Source: Halovivax sp. (GTDB lineage: Archaea; Halobacteriota; Halobacteria; Halobacteriales; Natrialbaceae). From it: a DNA stretch of 11,944 nucleotides. Positions 6,135 to 11,944 of the stretch are shown one piece after another (position 1 is the stretch's first letter; each line of letters starts with the position of its first letter). Position numbers and translations under genes: made by a program. Where the stretch lies: assembly GCA_007135505.1 (NCBI GenBank), contig SLIS01000369.1, positions 1 to 11,944 on the forward strand. Direction: 5' to 3'. The notes under the pieces are model-generated. The model was not told the DNA's origin. It did not search any database and saw only the letters and a list, made by a program, of their open reading frames with translations.

Positions 6135-7349
6135 ATGCAGGCGTCCATACTCGCCCTGGACTGGCTCGCCGCCGCGTTCGACTCGACGAGTCAACGCCTC
6201 GCAATCACCGTCGGTACGCTCGGGATCCTCGTCGGTGTGATCCAGGGAGTCAGGGTGGGATCGCGCTGGTTGAGCGACCGAGCACGACCGCTGTACGCGG
6301 ACATTCTGGGAGCGATCGTGGTTGTGTCCAGTTCGGTACTCGCCATCGCCGTCATTCTCGGCGTCTGGGACCAGACGGGCGAGATTCGAACCCTCTGGCG
6401 ACGGTACAATCTCGGCGGCGAGACCGTCGCGCTGCTGGTCGTCTCCGGCGTCGTCGCCGTGACGGCCTACATCGTCACGCGCTTCGTCAAACGGCTCATC
6501 GACGACATCCTGGGCTCGTCCAGTTCGGTGACCGATCACCAGCGAGAGGTAACCTACCGGATGTCCCAGGTGACCATCTACACGATGGCGACCGTCACCG
6601 TACTCGGGATCTGGATCGACGACCTAGGGGCGATTTTCGTCGGTGCCGGTTTCCTCGGCATCGTCATGGGAATGGCCGCCCAACAGACGCTCGGATCGCT
6701 TCTCGCCGGGTTCGTTCTGATGTTCTCCCGCCCGTTCGAGATCGGTGACTGGGTCGTCCTCGACGACGAGTACGAGGGCGTGGTCACGGACATCTCGATG
6801 ATCAACACGCGGATTCGCTCGGCCGACGACGAGTACGTCATTATTCCGAACGACGTGGTGAGTGCGGCGGCGATCACGAACCGTTCTCGCTCCGGCCGAC
6901 TCCGGCTCGAAGTGGAGGTCGGCGTCGACTACGACGCCGACGTCGACCGGGCGAGATCGGTCGCGACGAACGCCGTAAAGGAGGTAGACGAGATTCGTAC
7001 ACCACCGGAGCCCGCGACGGTCTCGAAGTCGTTCGACGATTCGGCGGTGTTGCTCGGCGTTCGATTCTGGATCGGGAATCCGACCCGACAGCGTGCGGCC
7101 CGCGCCAGGACGGCGGCGATCGAGGCGATCACGACGGCCTTCGAGGCCGACGGGATCAAGATTCCGTTCCCACAGCGCGAACTCTCTGGCCGGGACGAGT
7201 CCGGTGGCTTACAGGTCGCCCAGATCGGGCTCGCCTACGACGAGTCGAGCCACGACGATCGAGCGCCGGAACGCTCCGCACGCGAGACGGGTGCTACGGA
7301 CGAGCACAGTCGCGGGATATCGGAGGATACCACCGGAGAGGACGACTGA
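6135..7349 (+). CDS. MscS-type small-conductance mechanosensitive channel
   Basis: This is a 404-residue membrane protein. Hydrophobic segments lie at about 22-40, 57-77, 96-116 and 146-163. A Gly/Ala-rich pore helix follows at about 166-200, with GAGFLGIVMGMAAQQTLGSL and FSRPFEIGDWV, the MscS signature. The cytoplasmic beta domain contains EGVVTDISMINTRI and the YVIIPNDVV motif, and the alpha/beta domain ends at IKIPFPQREL (341-350). The family opens under membrane tension and releases solutes on hypo-osmotic shock, which is relevant to a halophile. Residues 351-404 are an acidic, low-complexity tail, probably disordered. The stop overlaps the next ATG (tgatg), so the downstream methyltransferase is translationally coupled. 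It is the only membrane transport gene in an otherwise information-processing cluster. Confidence 0.94.
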   Translation: MQASILALDWLAAAFDSTSQRLAITVGTLGILVGVIQGVRVGSRWLSDRARPLYADILGAIVVVSSSVLAIAVILGVWDQTGEIRTLWRRYNLGGETVALLVVSGVVAVTAYIVTRFVKRLIDDILGSSSSVTDHQREVTYRMSQVTIYTMATVTVLGIWIDDLGAIFVGAGFLGIVMGMAAQQTLGSLLAGFVLMFSRPFEIGDWVVLDDEYEGVVTDISMINTRIRSADDEYVIIPNDVVSAAAITNRSRSGRLRLEVEVGVDYDADVDRARSVATNAVKEVDEIRTPPEPATVSKSFDDSAVLLGVRFWIGNPTRQRAARARTAAIEAITTAFEADGIKIPFPQRELSGRDESGGLQVAQIGLAYDESSHDDRAPERSARETGATDEHSRGISEDTTGEDD

Positions 7350-7927
7350 TGGACCTCGCCGACCGCCGGGGCCTCGAGACCAAGGTCTACCAGCCGGCCG
7401 AAGACTCACACCTCCTCGCCGAGGTAGCGATCGAGCGCCTCGGCGACCGTCCCGTCGACGCCGTCCTCGAAATCGGGACGGGCTCCGGATACGTCGCCGA
7501 GCAGTTGCAAACGGCACTCGACTGTCGCGTGGTCGCCAGCGACCTGAATCCACACGCCTGCGAGCAGGCCCACGAGCGTGGAATCGACGTCGTTAGGGCC
7601 GATCTGACCGACCCGTTCGCCGACCAGTCGTTCGACGCCGTCGTCTTCAACCCACCATACCTGCCGACGGATCCGGACGCAGAGCGAGACGACTGGATGG
7701 AACGGGCTCTCTCCGGCGGGCCGACCGGACGGTCCGTCATCGAGCGTTTTCTGCGAACCGTCGGCCGCGTTCTGACCGCATCCGGCGTCGTCGTATTGCT
7801 CGTGAGTTCGCTGACCGACGTGGACGAGGTCGTCGAACGAGCCGGTGACGCGGGGTTCAGTGCGTCGGCCGTCCGTGACGAATCCTTTCCGTACGAGACG
7901 CTCTCGGTCCTCGAACTCTATCAGTGA
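7349..7927 (+). CDS. HemK2/N6AMT1-like release-factor glutamine methyltransferase
   Basis: This is a 192-residue class I methyltransferase. The N-terminal VYQPAEDSHLLAE (13-25) and the SAM motif LEIGTGSGYVAEQL (40-53) match archaeal HemK2 (eukaryotic Mtq2/N6AMT1). The acidic SASD-type position is ASDLNPHAC (63-71), and the catalytic NPPY motif is at 101-104 in VVFNPPYLP. The NPPY motif methylates an amide or amine nitrogen; for this subgroup the known substrate is the glutamine of the GGQ motif of release factor aRF1/eRF1, with Trm112 as partner. It lacks the N-terminal helical domain of bacterial PrmC, as expected for the archaeal/eukaryal form. The start codon shares a base with the stop of the MscS gene. 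Other protein glutamine or lysine targets cannot be excluded. Confidence 0.9.
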   Translation: MDLADRRGLETKVYQPAEDSHLLAEVAIERLGDRPVDAVLEIGTGSGYVAEQLQTALDCRVVASDLNPHACEQAHERGIDVVRADLTDPFADQSFDAVVFNPPYLPTDPDAERDDWMERALSGGPTGRSVIERFLRTVGRVLTASGVVVLLVSSLTDVDEVVERAGDAGFSASAVRDESFPYETLSVLELYQ

Positions 7928-8021
7928 GCCGCCCGTCGAGTGAGACGTTAGTCATCGATGGACCGTCGGGGTCTGGATTTTAGCGGTGATCGTTCGTCGT
8001 CCCAGTTATCCAGCCACGGCG

Positions 8022-8034
8022 TCGGACGGTCCGA
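8022..8034. repeat. 13-bp palindrome in the metE upstream region
   Basis: The sequence tcggac-g-gtccga is perfectly self-complementary around a central base. A shorter related palindrome, tcggaccga, is at 8059-8067. Both lie in the 255-base gap between the HemK2-like gene and the first MetE-like gene, more than 100 bases upstream of the predicted TATA element. In GC-rich DNA some such palindromes are expected by chance. Confidence 0.35.
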
Positions 8035-8125
8035 AGCACGTTCGAGCCTGTACGTGGATCGGACCGACACGGGTTACGTCGCTCGAACGAAGGTGGCCGC
8101 AATCGATGGCCGAGAAATTACCCAC

Positions 8126-8155
8126 GTTAATTTTCTTGGATGGAAAATATTAAAC
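8126..8155 (+). promoter_or_regulatory. metE promoter: TATA element inside an AT-rich inverted repeat
   Basis: The segment gttaattttc (8126-8135) is mirrored by gaaaatattaaac (8143-8155), an inverted repeat with seven spacer bases and a small insertion in the right arm. The right arm contains the best TATA candidate, aatattaa (about 8146-8153), centred about 33 bases before the ATG at 8183. A symmetric AT-rich site over the TATA box is a typical position for an archaeal repressor, which would block TBP binding. Which regulator binds, if any, is unknown. Confidence 0.5.
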
Positions 8156-8182
8156 AGCGGTATAGCGTAGCGACCGGTACCC

Positions 8183-9187
8183 ATGACCGAGTACGTATCG
8201 ACGACGACGGGTCTCTTCCCGCTGCCAGACTGGGCAAAGGACACGTTATCCGATCTCAAGGGCCACCAGAAGCACGATCTCATCGATGGTTCCGAAGGCC
8301 AGGCAGTGACAGAACAGTACGAAGACGCTCGACGCGAGGTGATCGACCGACAGGCAGAAGCCGGGCTCGATCGACTCGTGGAGGGCCAGCTCCGGTGGGA
8401 CGACATGCTCGCTCACCCACTCGCGGTCGCCGACGCAGTCGAGACACGAGGTATCGTCCGGTACTTCGACAACAACAACTTCTACCGGGAACCCGTCGTC
8501 ACGAGCAATCTCACGCCGACTGGGGACGTCGCCGCGGAACTGGAATCGGCCGCAGAGTCGGTTGACCCATCGACTCTGCAGGCGCTCCTGCCGGGACCCT
8601 ACACCCTGTCCGATCTGGCCACGGACGAACACTACGGCGACGAGGTGACGTTCCTCGAGGCGTTGACGGACTTCCTCGTCGGGGAGGTCGAACGGCTGCC
8701 GGCTCACGAGACACTGGTCCTCCTCGAACCGTCACTCGTCACGACACCGCCAGGAGACGGAATCGACGAACGCGTAAGCGACGCGATCGATCGAATCGCC
8801 GCGGCGACCGATGCCGACGTCGTGGTCTACGCCTACTGGGGAGCCCTCGAGGAGAAAGTCTACGCTCACCTCCTCGATGCCGACATCGATGCCGTCGGCT
8901 TCGACTTCGTCACCGAGCAAGAACGGAGCCGTTACAACCTCCAGGAGTACGGCGGGGCCGACGACATCTGGCTCGGACTCGTCGACGGGCAGAACACGCT
9001 ACTGGAGGATCCTGAGGCAGTTAGGGATCGGGCGACCTGGGTCTTCGAGCAACTTCCCGTCACCGACTTCGAAACGGTGTACATCGCGCCGAACACGGAG
9101 ACGTTCTACCTGCCGTATGGGACCTTCGAGGAAAAACTCGACGTCCTCGCAGACGCGGCCGCGCTCGCGGAGGTGACCGTCGCATGA
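8183..9187 (+). CDS. MetE-like barrel protein without the zinc site (first of a pair)
   Basis: This is a 334-residue cytoplasmic protein of the cobalamin-independent methionine synthase (MetE) fold. It is visibly paralogous to the next gene: GLDRLVEGQLRWDDM (61-75) matches GLDVVVDGEMRRNEM, LLPGPYTLSDL matches PITGPYTLANW, and LLEPSLVTTP matches IDEPALATTP. At the catalytic positions of its partner it has Tyr216 and Tyr218 for the His-x-Cys zinc ligands, Asp241 for Glu, Thr305 for Cys, Gln270 for the catalytic His and Gln69 for the homocysteine-binding Glu. It is therefore unlikely to methylate homocysteine alone. It may play the part of the zinc-free N-terminal barrel of full-length MetE, or bind the methyl donor. 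It overlaps the next gene by ATGA, implying a stoichiometric complex. The ATG at 8183 fits the TATA spacing. Confidence 0.87.
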   Translation: MTEYVSTTTGLFPLPDWAKDTLSDLKGHQKHDLIDGSEGQAVTEQYEDARREVIDRQAEAGLDRLVEGQLRWDDMLAHPLAVADAVETRGIVRYFDNNNFYREPVVTSNLTPTGDVAAELESAAESVDPSTLQALLPGPYTLSDLATDEHYGDEVTFLEALTDFLVGEVERLPAHETLVLLEPSLVTTPPGDGIDERVSDAIDRIAAATDADVVVYAYWGALEEKVYAHLLDADIDAVGFDFVTEQERSRYNLQEYGGADDIWLGLVDGQNTLLEDPEAVRDRATWVFEQLPVTDFETVYIAPNTETFYLPYGTFEEKLDVLADAAALAEVTVA

Positions 9188-10248
9188 GCGAGACGAAAGA
9201 CCAGTTCCGGCCGGCCGATCACGTGAACGACCACTTCATCCTGACGACCGTCGTCGGGAGCTACCCGAAGCCGAAGTGGCTCAATCGAGCGAAAGAGTTG
9301 TACGAGGATCCGGACAGTGACTTCGACGCCGACAACTGGGAGCAGGCGATGGACGACGCCTGTCGACTCATCACGAACGAACACGAACGTGCCGGCCTGG
9401 ACGTCGTGGTCGACGGCGAGATGCGTCGCAACGAGATGGTCGAGTTCTTCGCCCACCGGATCGACGGCTACGAGTTCAACGGACCCGTGAAGGTCTGGGG
9501 CCACAACTACTTCGACAAACCGTCCGTCGTGAGCGACGTCGAGTACGACGAACACTGGCTCGTCGACGAGTACGAGTTTACCGCCAGCGTGACGGAACGA
9601 CCGGTGAAGGTACCGATCACCGGTCCGTACACCCTCGCTAACTGGTCGTTCAACGAGGCCTACGAGGACGACGAGCAACTCGCCTACGACCTGGCCGACC
9701 TCGTCAACGAAGAGATCGAGAAATTGGTCGCGGCCGGCGCCCGCTACATCCAGATCGACGAGCCGGCACTGGCCACGACGCCGGACGATCACGCGATCGT
9801 CGGACGCTGTCTCGAACGCATCGTCGCCGACGTCCCCGAATCCGTCAGGACGGGTCTACACGTCTGTTACGGCGACTACTCGCGCATCTATCCGGAGATC
9901 CTCGAGTTCCCGGTCGACGAGTTCGATCTGGAACTCGCGAATGGCGATTACGACCAACTCGACGTCTTCAAAGATCCAGCGTTCACGAAGGATCTGGCAC
10001 TGGGGGTCACGGACGCCCACGTCGCCGAGGTCGAATCGGTGGAGGAAATCGAAACGAACATCCGAAAGGGACTGGAGGTCGTCCCCCCGGAACAGCTCGT
10101 CGTCTCGCCGGATTGTGGGCTTAAACTCCTTCCCCGTACGGTGGCCTTCGAGAAGATGCGGAACATGGTGACCGCAGCACGGAACGTCGAGGGCGATCTC
10201 GACGACGGAACGATCGACGTCGAGGCAGTCCCGGTCGCCGACGACTGA
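9184..10248 (+). CDS. MetE-like methionine synthase, catalytic zinc-containing chain
   Basis: This is a 354-residue protein equivalent to the C-terminal catalytic half of cobalamin-independent methionine synthase, or to archaeal core MetE. The zinc ligands are His226 and Cys228 (LHVCYGD), Glu250 (FDLELANGD) and Cys311 (SPDCGLK). The catalytic His is His279 in GVTDAHV. The homocysteine-binding residues lie in GSYPKP (25-30), VVDGEM (Glu79) and IDEP (Asp202). The enzyme transfers a methyl group to homocysteine to give methionine; the methyl donor (methyl-tetrahydropterin or methyl-corrinoid) cannot be read from the sequence. It starts within the stop codon of the zinc-less paralogue (ATGA). It has no N-terminal barrel of its own, so the preceding protein is the obvious partner. 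All catalytic residues are present. Confidence 0.93.
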   Translation: MSETKDQFRPADHVNDHFILTTVVGSYPKPKWLNRAKELYEDPDSDFDADNWEQAMDDACRLITNEHERAGLDVVVDGEMRRNEMVEFFAHRIDGYEFNGPVKVWGHNYFDKPSVVSDVEYDEHWLVDEYEFTASVTERPVKVPITGPYTLANWSFNEAYEDDEQLAYDLADLVNEEIEKLVAAGARYIQIDEPALATTPDDHAIVGRCLERIVADVPESVRTGLHVCYGDYSRIYPEILEFPVDEFDLELANGDYDQLDVFKDPAFTKDLALGVTDAHVAEVESVEEIETNIRKGLEVVPPEQLVVSPDCGLKLLPRTVAFEKMRNMVTAARNVEGDLDDGTIDVEAVPVADD

Positions 10249-10335
10249 TGAGTGCGGTTTCGATATCGCACGCCGCGCCAGCTATCGATCGCTCGGATGC
10301 CGTGAGAACGAGTGCGTCAACGAACGAAGCCGTGA

Positions 10336-10355
10336 CGATCGAGCGTGTTCGATCG
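10336..10355 (-). terminator. Weak hairpin just past the HalOD1 gene stop
   Basis: A 7-bp perfect inverted repeat (cgatcga / tcgatcg, loop gcgtgt) lies immediately downstream of the leftward HalOD1 gene. It is in the gap (10249-10357) that separates this gene from the convergent metE pair. There is no T-tract, and GATC-containing palindromes are frequent here, so its role as a terminator is uncertain. Confidence 0.22.
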
Positions 10356-10357
10356 AT

Positions 10358-10639
10358 CTATCCGGATTGGTGGTCGAGCTCGATCCGACCGTCGCCGTAG
10401 ACAGTTACGTCGTAACCGGCGTATTCGAATGTGACCGTTCCGGCGCTTCGAGTCTCTCCGCCGAGGGTCGGTTCGAAGAGTGTGTCGAGGCCTTCGGGGT
10501 CCACGACGCTGTAGAGTGGTTCGTATTCGGGTGGTTCGACGTCGGTGACGTCGACGCCGTCGCTCTCGGCGACAGCCTCGATCACTGCCTGACTCACGGG
10601 TGTTGACTTCGCATCTATGCGTCGCTGGGTGAGTCCCAT
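10358..10639 (-). CDS. Small HalOD1 (halobacterial output domain 1) family protein
   Basis: This is a 93-residue protein that consists of one HalOD1-like domain and nothing else. The characteristic parts are SQAVIEAVAESDGVDVTDVEP (about 17-37), EPLYSVVDPEGLDTLF, and the C-terminal strand pair VTFEYAGYDVTVYGDGRIEL. The domain is found in haloarchaea, either alone as here or attached to signalling proteins, and has no proven biochemical function. The frame extends to 10735, but the ATG at 10639 is chosen because a TATA element lies about 26 bases before it and the upstream extension shows no family similarity. It is convergent with the metE pair and divergent from the LLM oxidoreductase. A regulatory or sensory output role is the family-level guess only. 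Confidence 0.85.
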   Translation of the reverse strand: MGLTQRRIDAKSTPVSQAVIEAVAESDGVDVTDVEPPEYEPLYSVVDPEGLDTLFEPTLGGETRSAGTVTFEYAGYDVTVYGDGRIELDHQSG

Positions 10640-10660
10640 ACTCGAACCATTTCCGTTCGG

Positions 10661-10668
10661 TGATAAAT
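10661..10668 (-). promoter_or_regulatory. TATA box of the HalOD1 gene (leaderless)
   Basis: Read on the minus strand the element is atttatca, centred about 26 bases before the ATG at 10639. This predicts a leaderless transcript and supports the short start of the protein. Confidence 0.6.
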
Positions 10669-10835
10669 GCTTAGTGGCTACGCGGTGGCGTTCTGGGTCG
10701 TCTATCCGGAGAATCGGGTTCCATTGGGCAAACAACCGACGCTATAACGGAGCAATCGTGGGACAGCGACCTGCAGGCACGTCGATTCCGGCCGAAAGTC
10801 ACACACCGGATTTGCCCCGGCGGTACTAATCGATC

Positions 10836-10844
10836 AATTTTAAG
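10836..10844 (+). promoter_or_regulatory. TATA box upstream of the uORF and LLM oxidoreductase
   Basis: The element aattttaag is centred about 29 bases before an ATG at 10869, and about 109 bases before the oxidoreductase ATG at 10949. The spacing fits a leaderless transcript beginning at the small upstream ORF. No better TATA element lies closer to the oxidoreductase gene. Confidence 0.55.
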
Positions 10845-10868
10845 ATAGTTGAAAGTGTATTGTCGGCA

Positions 10869-10952
10869 ATGCACTCGAGAGGAGCCAGCGCGAACGATGC
10901 GAACGACGAGCGAGTCACTGACCGTCACGACGCACCCTGGTTCGACAGATGA
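10869..10952 (+). CDS. Candidate 27-codon leaderless upstream ORF
   Basis: An ATG at 10869 sits at the expected transcription start for the TATA element at 10836-10844. It opens a frame of 27 codons whose TGA (10950-10952) overlaps the oxidoreductase ATG (10949-10951) as ATGA. The peptide begins MHSRGASAND and ends APWFDR; it is polar, with no membrane segment and no family that I recognise. The oxidoreductase frame itself is closed by a stop at 10919-10921 and has no start or Shine-Dalgarno upstream of 10949, so it needs some means of initiating internally. Coupling from this small ORF would supply it. Whether the peptide has a function of its own, or only delivers ribosomes, is unknown. Confidence 0.45.
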   Translation: MHSRGASANDANDERVTDRHDAPWFDR

Positions 10953-11944
10953 CGACGCGAACGCTTCACCTCCCGGTCGCCGCGCCCGAGAGTATCGACG
11001 ATCTCGTCGAGTACGCACAGCGAGGCGAACGGGGCGGTTACGAACACGCCTGGCTCCCGGAGACGTGGGGCCGAGACGCCGTCTCCGTGCTCACCCGAAT
11101 CGCGATGGAGACCGACTCCATCGGTCTGGGCCCGAGCGTATTGAACGTCTACTCGCGATCACCTGCACTCGTCGGTCAGACGGCGGTCAGTTTACAGGAA
11201 ATCTCCGATGGCCGGCTTCGCCTGGCCGTCGGCCCGAGCGGTCCGGCCGTCATCGAAGGCTGGCACGGTGCGTCGTTCGATCGCCCACTCCGCCGAACGC
11301 GGGAGTTCATCGAGATCGTCGAACAGGTCCAGACCGGTGAGATCGTCAACTACGACGGCGACTGTTTCTCCCTCGGCGGGTTTAGACTGCGCTGTGATCC
11401 GCCGGAGACGCCCGCTCCCGTCGAAGCTGCCGGGATGGGGCCAAAATCGGTCGAGCTCGCCGGTCGATTCGCCGACGGCTGGCACGCGATCGTCATGAAA
11501 CCCGACGGGTTGCGCGAACGATTGGACGACCTGGAGCGTGGCATCGAACTGGGCGGCCGGAGTCGTGAGGACGTTCCGGTGACGCTCTCGCTGCCGGCAG
11601 CGGTACACGAAGACGGCGACCTCGCCCGAAGTCGGTGCCGAAACCACATCGGCTTCTACGTGGGCGCGATGGGCACCTACTACCGGGATTCACTCGCCCG
11701 ACAGGGCTACGAGGAGGAGGCGACGAAGATCGCCGAGGCCTTCGCCAACCGCGAACTCGATCGACTCGAGGACCTCATCGACGACTCGCTGCTCGCGGAC
11801 CTGGCTATCGCCGGCACGCCGGACGAAGCACGCGAACAGCTCGCGCGATGGGAGGACGTGGACGGCCTCGATGAACTGGCGATCAGCTTCCCACGGAGCG
11901 CAACGCACGACGAAATCCGTCGGACGATCGACGCACTCGCTCCG
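10949..11944 (+). CDS. F420-dependent luciferase-like (LLM) oxidoreductase, 3' end cut
   Basis: 332 codons are visible before the window ends; since the family is about 330-340 residues, only the last few should be missing. The fold is the bacterial-luciferase-like TIM barrel. The N-terminal strand is LHLPVAAPES, followed by GYEHAWLPETWGRDAVSVL (about 30-48), and the conserved strand-3/4 region has IGLGPSVLNVYSRSPALVGQTAVSLQEIS and RLRLAVGPSG. The later part has PVEAAGMGPKSVELAGRFADGW, a typical cofactor-phosphate region, and the C-terminal IAGTPDEAREQL. It resembles the haloarchaeal NP1902A-type F420-dependent oxidoreductases. Such enzymes transfer hydride between reduced F420 and small organic substrates; the substrate here is unknown. 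The ATG at 10949 is the first Met after an in-frame stop and overlaps the end of a small upstream ORF. Confidence 0.9.
   Translation, partial: MTTRTLHLPVAAPESIDDLVEYAQRGERGGYEHAWLPETWGRDAVSVLTRIAMETDSIGLGPSVLNVYSRSPALVGQTAVSLQEISDGRLRLAVGPSGPAVIEGWHGASFDRPLRRTREFIEIVEQVQTGEIVNYDGDCFSLGGFRLRCDPPETPAPVEAAGMGPKSVELAGRFADGWHAIVMKPDGLRERLDDLERGIELGGRSREDVPVTLSLPAAVHEDGDLARSRCRNHIGFYVGAMGTYYRDSLARQGYEEEATKIAEAFANRELDRLEDLIDDSLLADLAIAGTPDEAREQLARWEDVDGLDELAISFPRSATHDEIRRTIDALAP

Noticed and set aside
7958..8170. A 70-codon plus-strand frame in the gap before metE.
   Set aside because: Its 3' end runs through the metE TATA element and inverted repeat. The sequence has no recognisable motif and no promoter of its own that is convincing.
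9106..9792. A 228-codon minus-strand frame opposite the catalytic MetE gene, rich in Val, Asp and His.
   Set aside because: Its composition is the mirror of acidic coding sequence on the plus strand. No start signal or recognisable domain supports it.
10252..10271. A short hairpin (gtgcg / cgcac) after the metE stop as a terminator.
   Set aside because: The stem is only five pairs with an eight- to ten-base loop and no T-tract, which is no better than chance.
10248..10400. A 50-codon frame starting within the stop of the catalytic MetE gene (tgatg).
   Set aside because: The start overlap is suggestive, but the last third is antisense to the HalOD1 gene, the peptide shows no motif, and the acidic bias of local genes is missing.
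10671..11018. A 115-codon minus-strand frame upstream of the HalOD1 gene.
   Set aside because: It covers the divergent promoter region and is antisense to the uORF and the oxidoreductase start. Its Arg-rich composition is typical of an out-of-frame shadow.

Overview
The window is GC-rich archaeal chromosome, almost certainly from a haloarchaeon (class Halobacteria). The predicted proteins are strongly acidic. There is a bacterio-opsin-activator type helix-turn-helix protein, a HalOD1-like small protein, an F420-type luciferase-like oxidoreductase, archaeal ribosomal protein L21e and archaeal RNA polymerase subunit F. Several genes have a TATA element about 25-30 bases before the ATG and no Shine-Dalgarno sequence, which is the leaderless arrangement common in this group. 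The genus cannot be resolved from the sequence alone.

Layout. Bases 1-1518 (minus strand) hold a metallo-beta-lactamase-fold hydrolase, cut by the window edge, and a SAM-dependent methyltransferase. A divergent, leaderless HTH_10 regulator lies at 1601-2248. A Cys/Met-metabolism PLP enzyme of the cystathionine gamma-synthase/lyase group runs leftward from 3551 to 2391. Divergent from it is an information-processing block on the plus strand: rpl21e, rpoF, a DUF655 putative RNA-binding protein, the 16S rRNA dimethyltransferase KsgA/RsmA, an MscS-type channel, and a HemK2-like release-factor glutamine methyltransferase. Bases 8183-10248 hold two overlapping MetE-barrel genes. A small HalOD1-type gene (minus) and an F420-dependent LLM oxidoreductase, nearly complete at the right edge, finish the window.

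How the genes fit together. The central block couples ribosome biogenesis (L21e, KsgA), transcription (RpoF) and translation termination (HemK2); the channel gene is the odd member. The PLP enzyme and the two MetE-like proteins point to homocysteine and methionine metabolism, though they are separate transcription units about 4.6 kb apart. The MetE pair is the most informative part. The two proteins are visibly paralogous, but the first has lost three of the four zinc ligands (the fourth, Glu, is Asp) and the catalytic His, while the second keeps them all. This suggests a two-chain methionine synthase with one non-catalytic barrel.

Most of the window is ordinary housekeeping sequence, and no defence system, mobile element, CRISPR array, tRNA or rRNA was seen. 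The points most worth following up are the two-chain MetE, an AT-rich inverted repeat over its promoter, a 27-codon leaderless upstream ORF that overlaps the LLM oxidoreductase start by ATGA, and a perfect inverted repeat midway between the divergent PLP-enzyme and rpl21e promoters.
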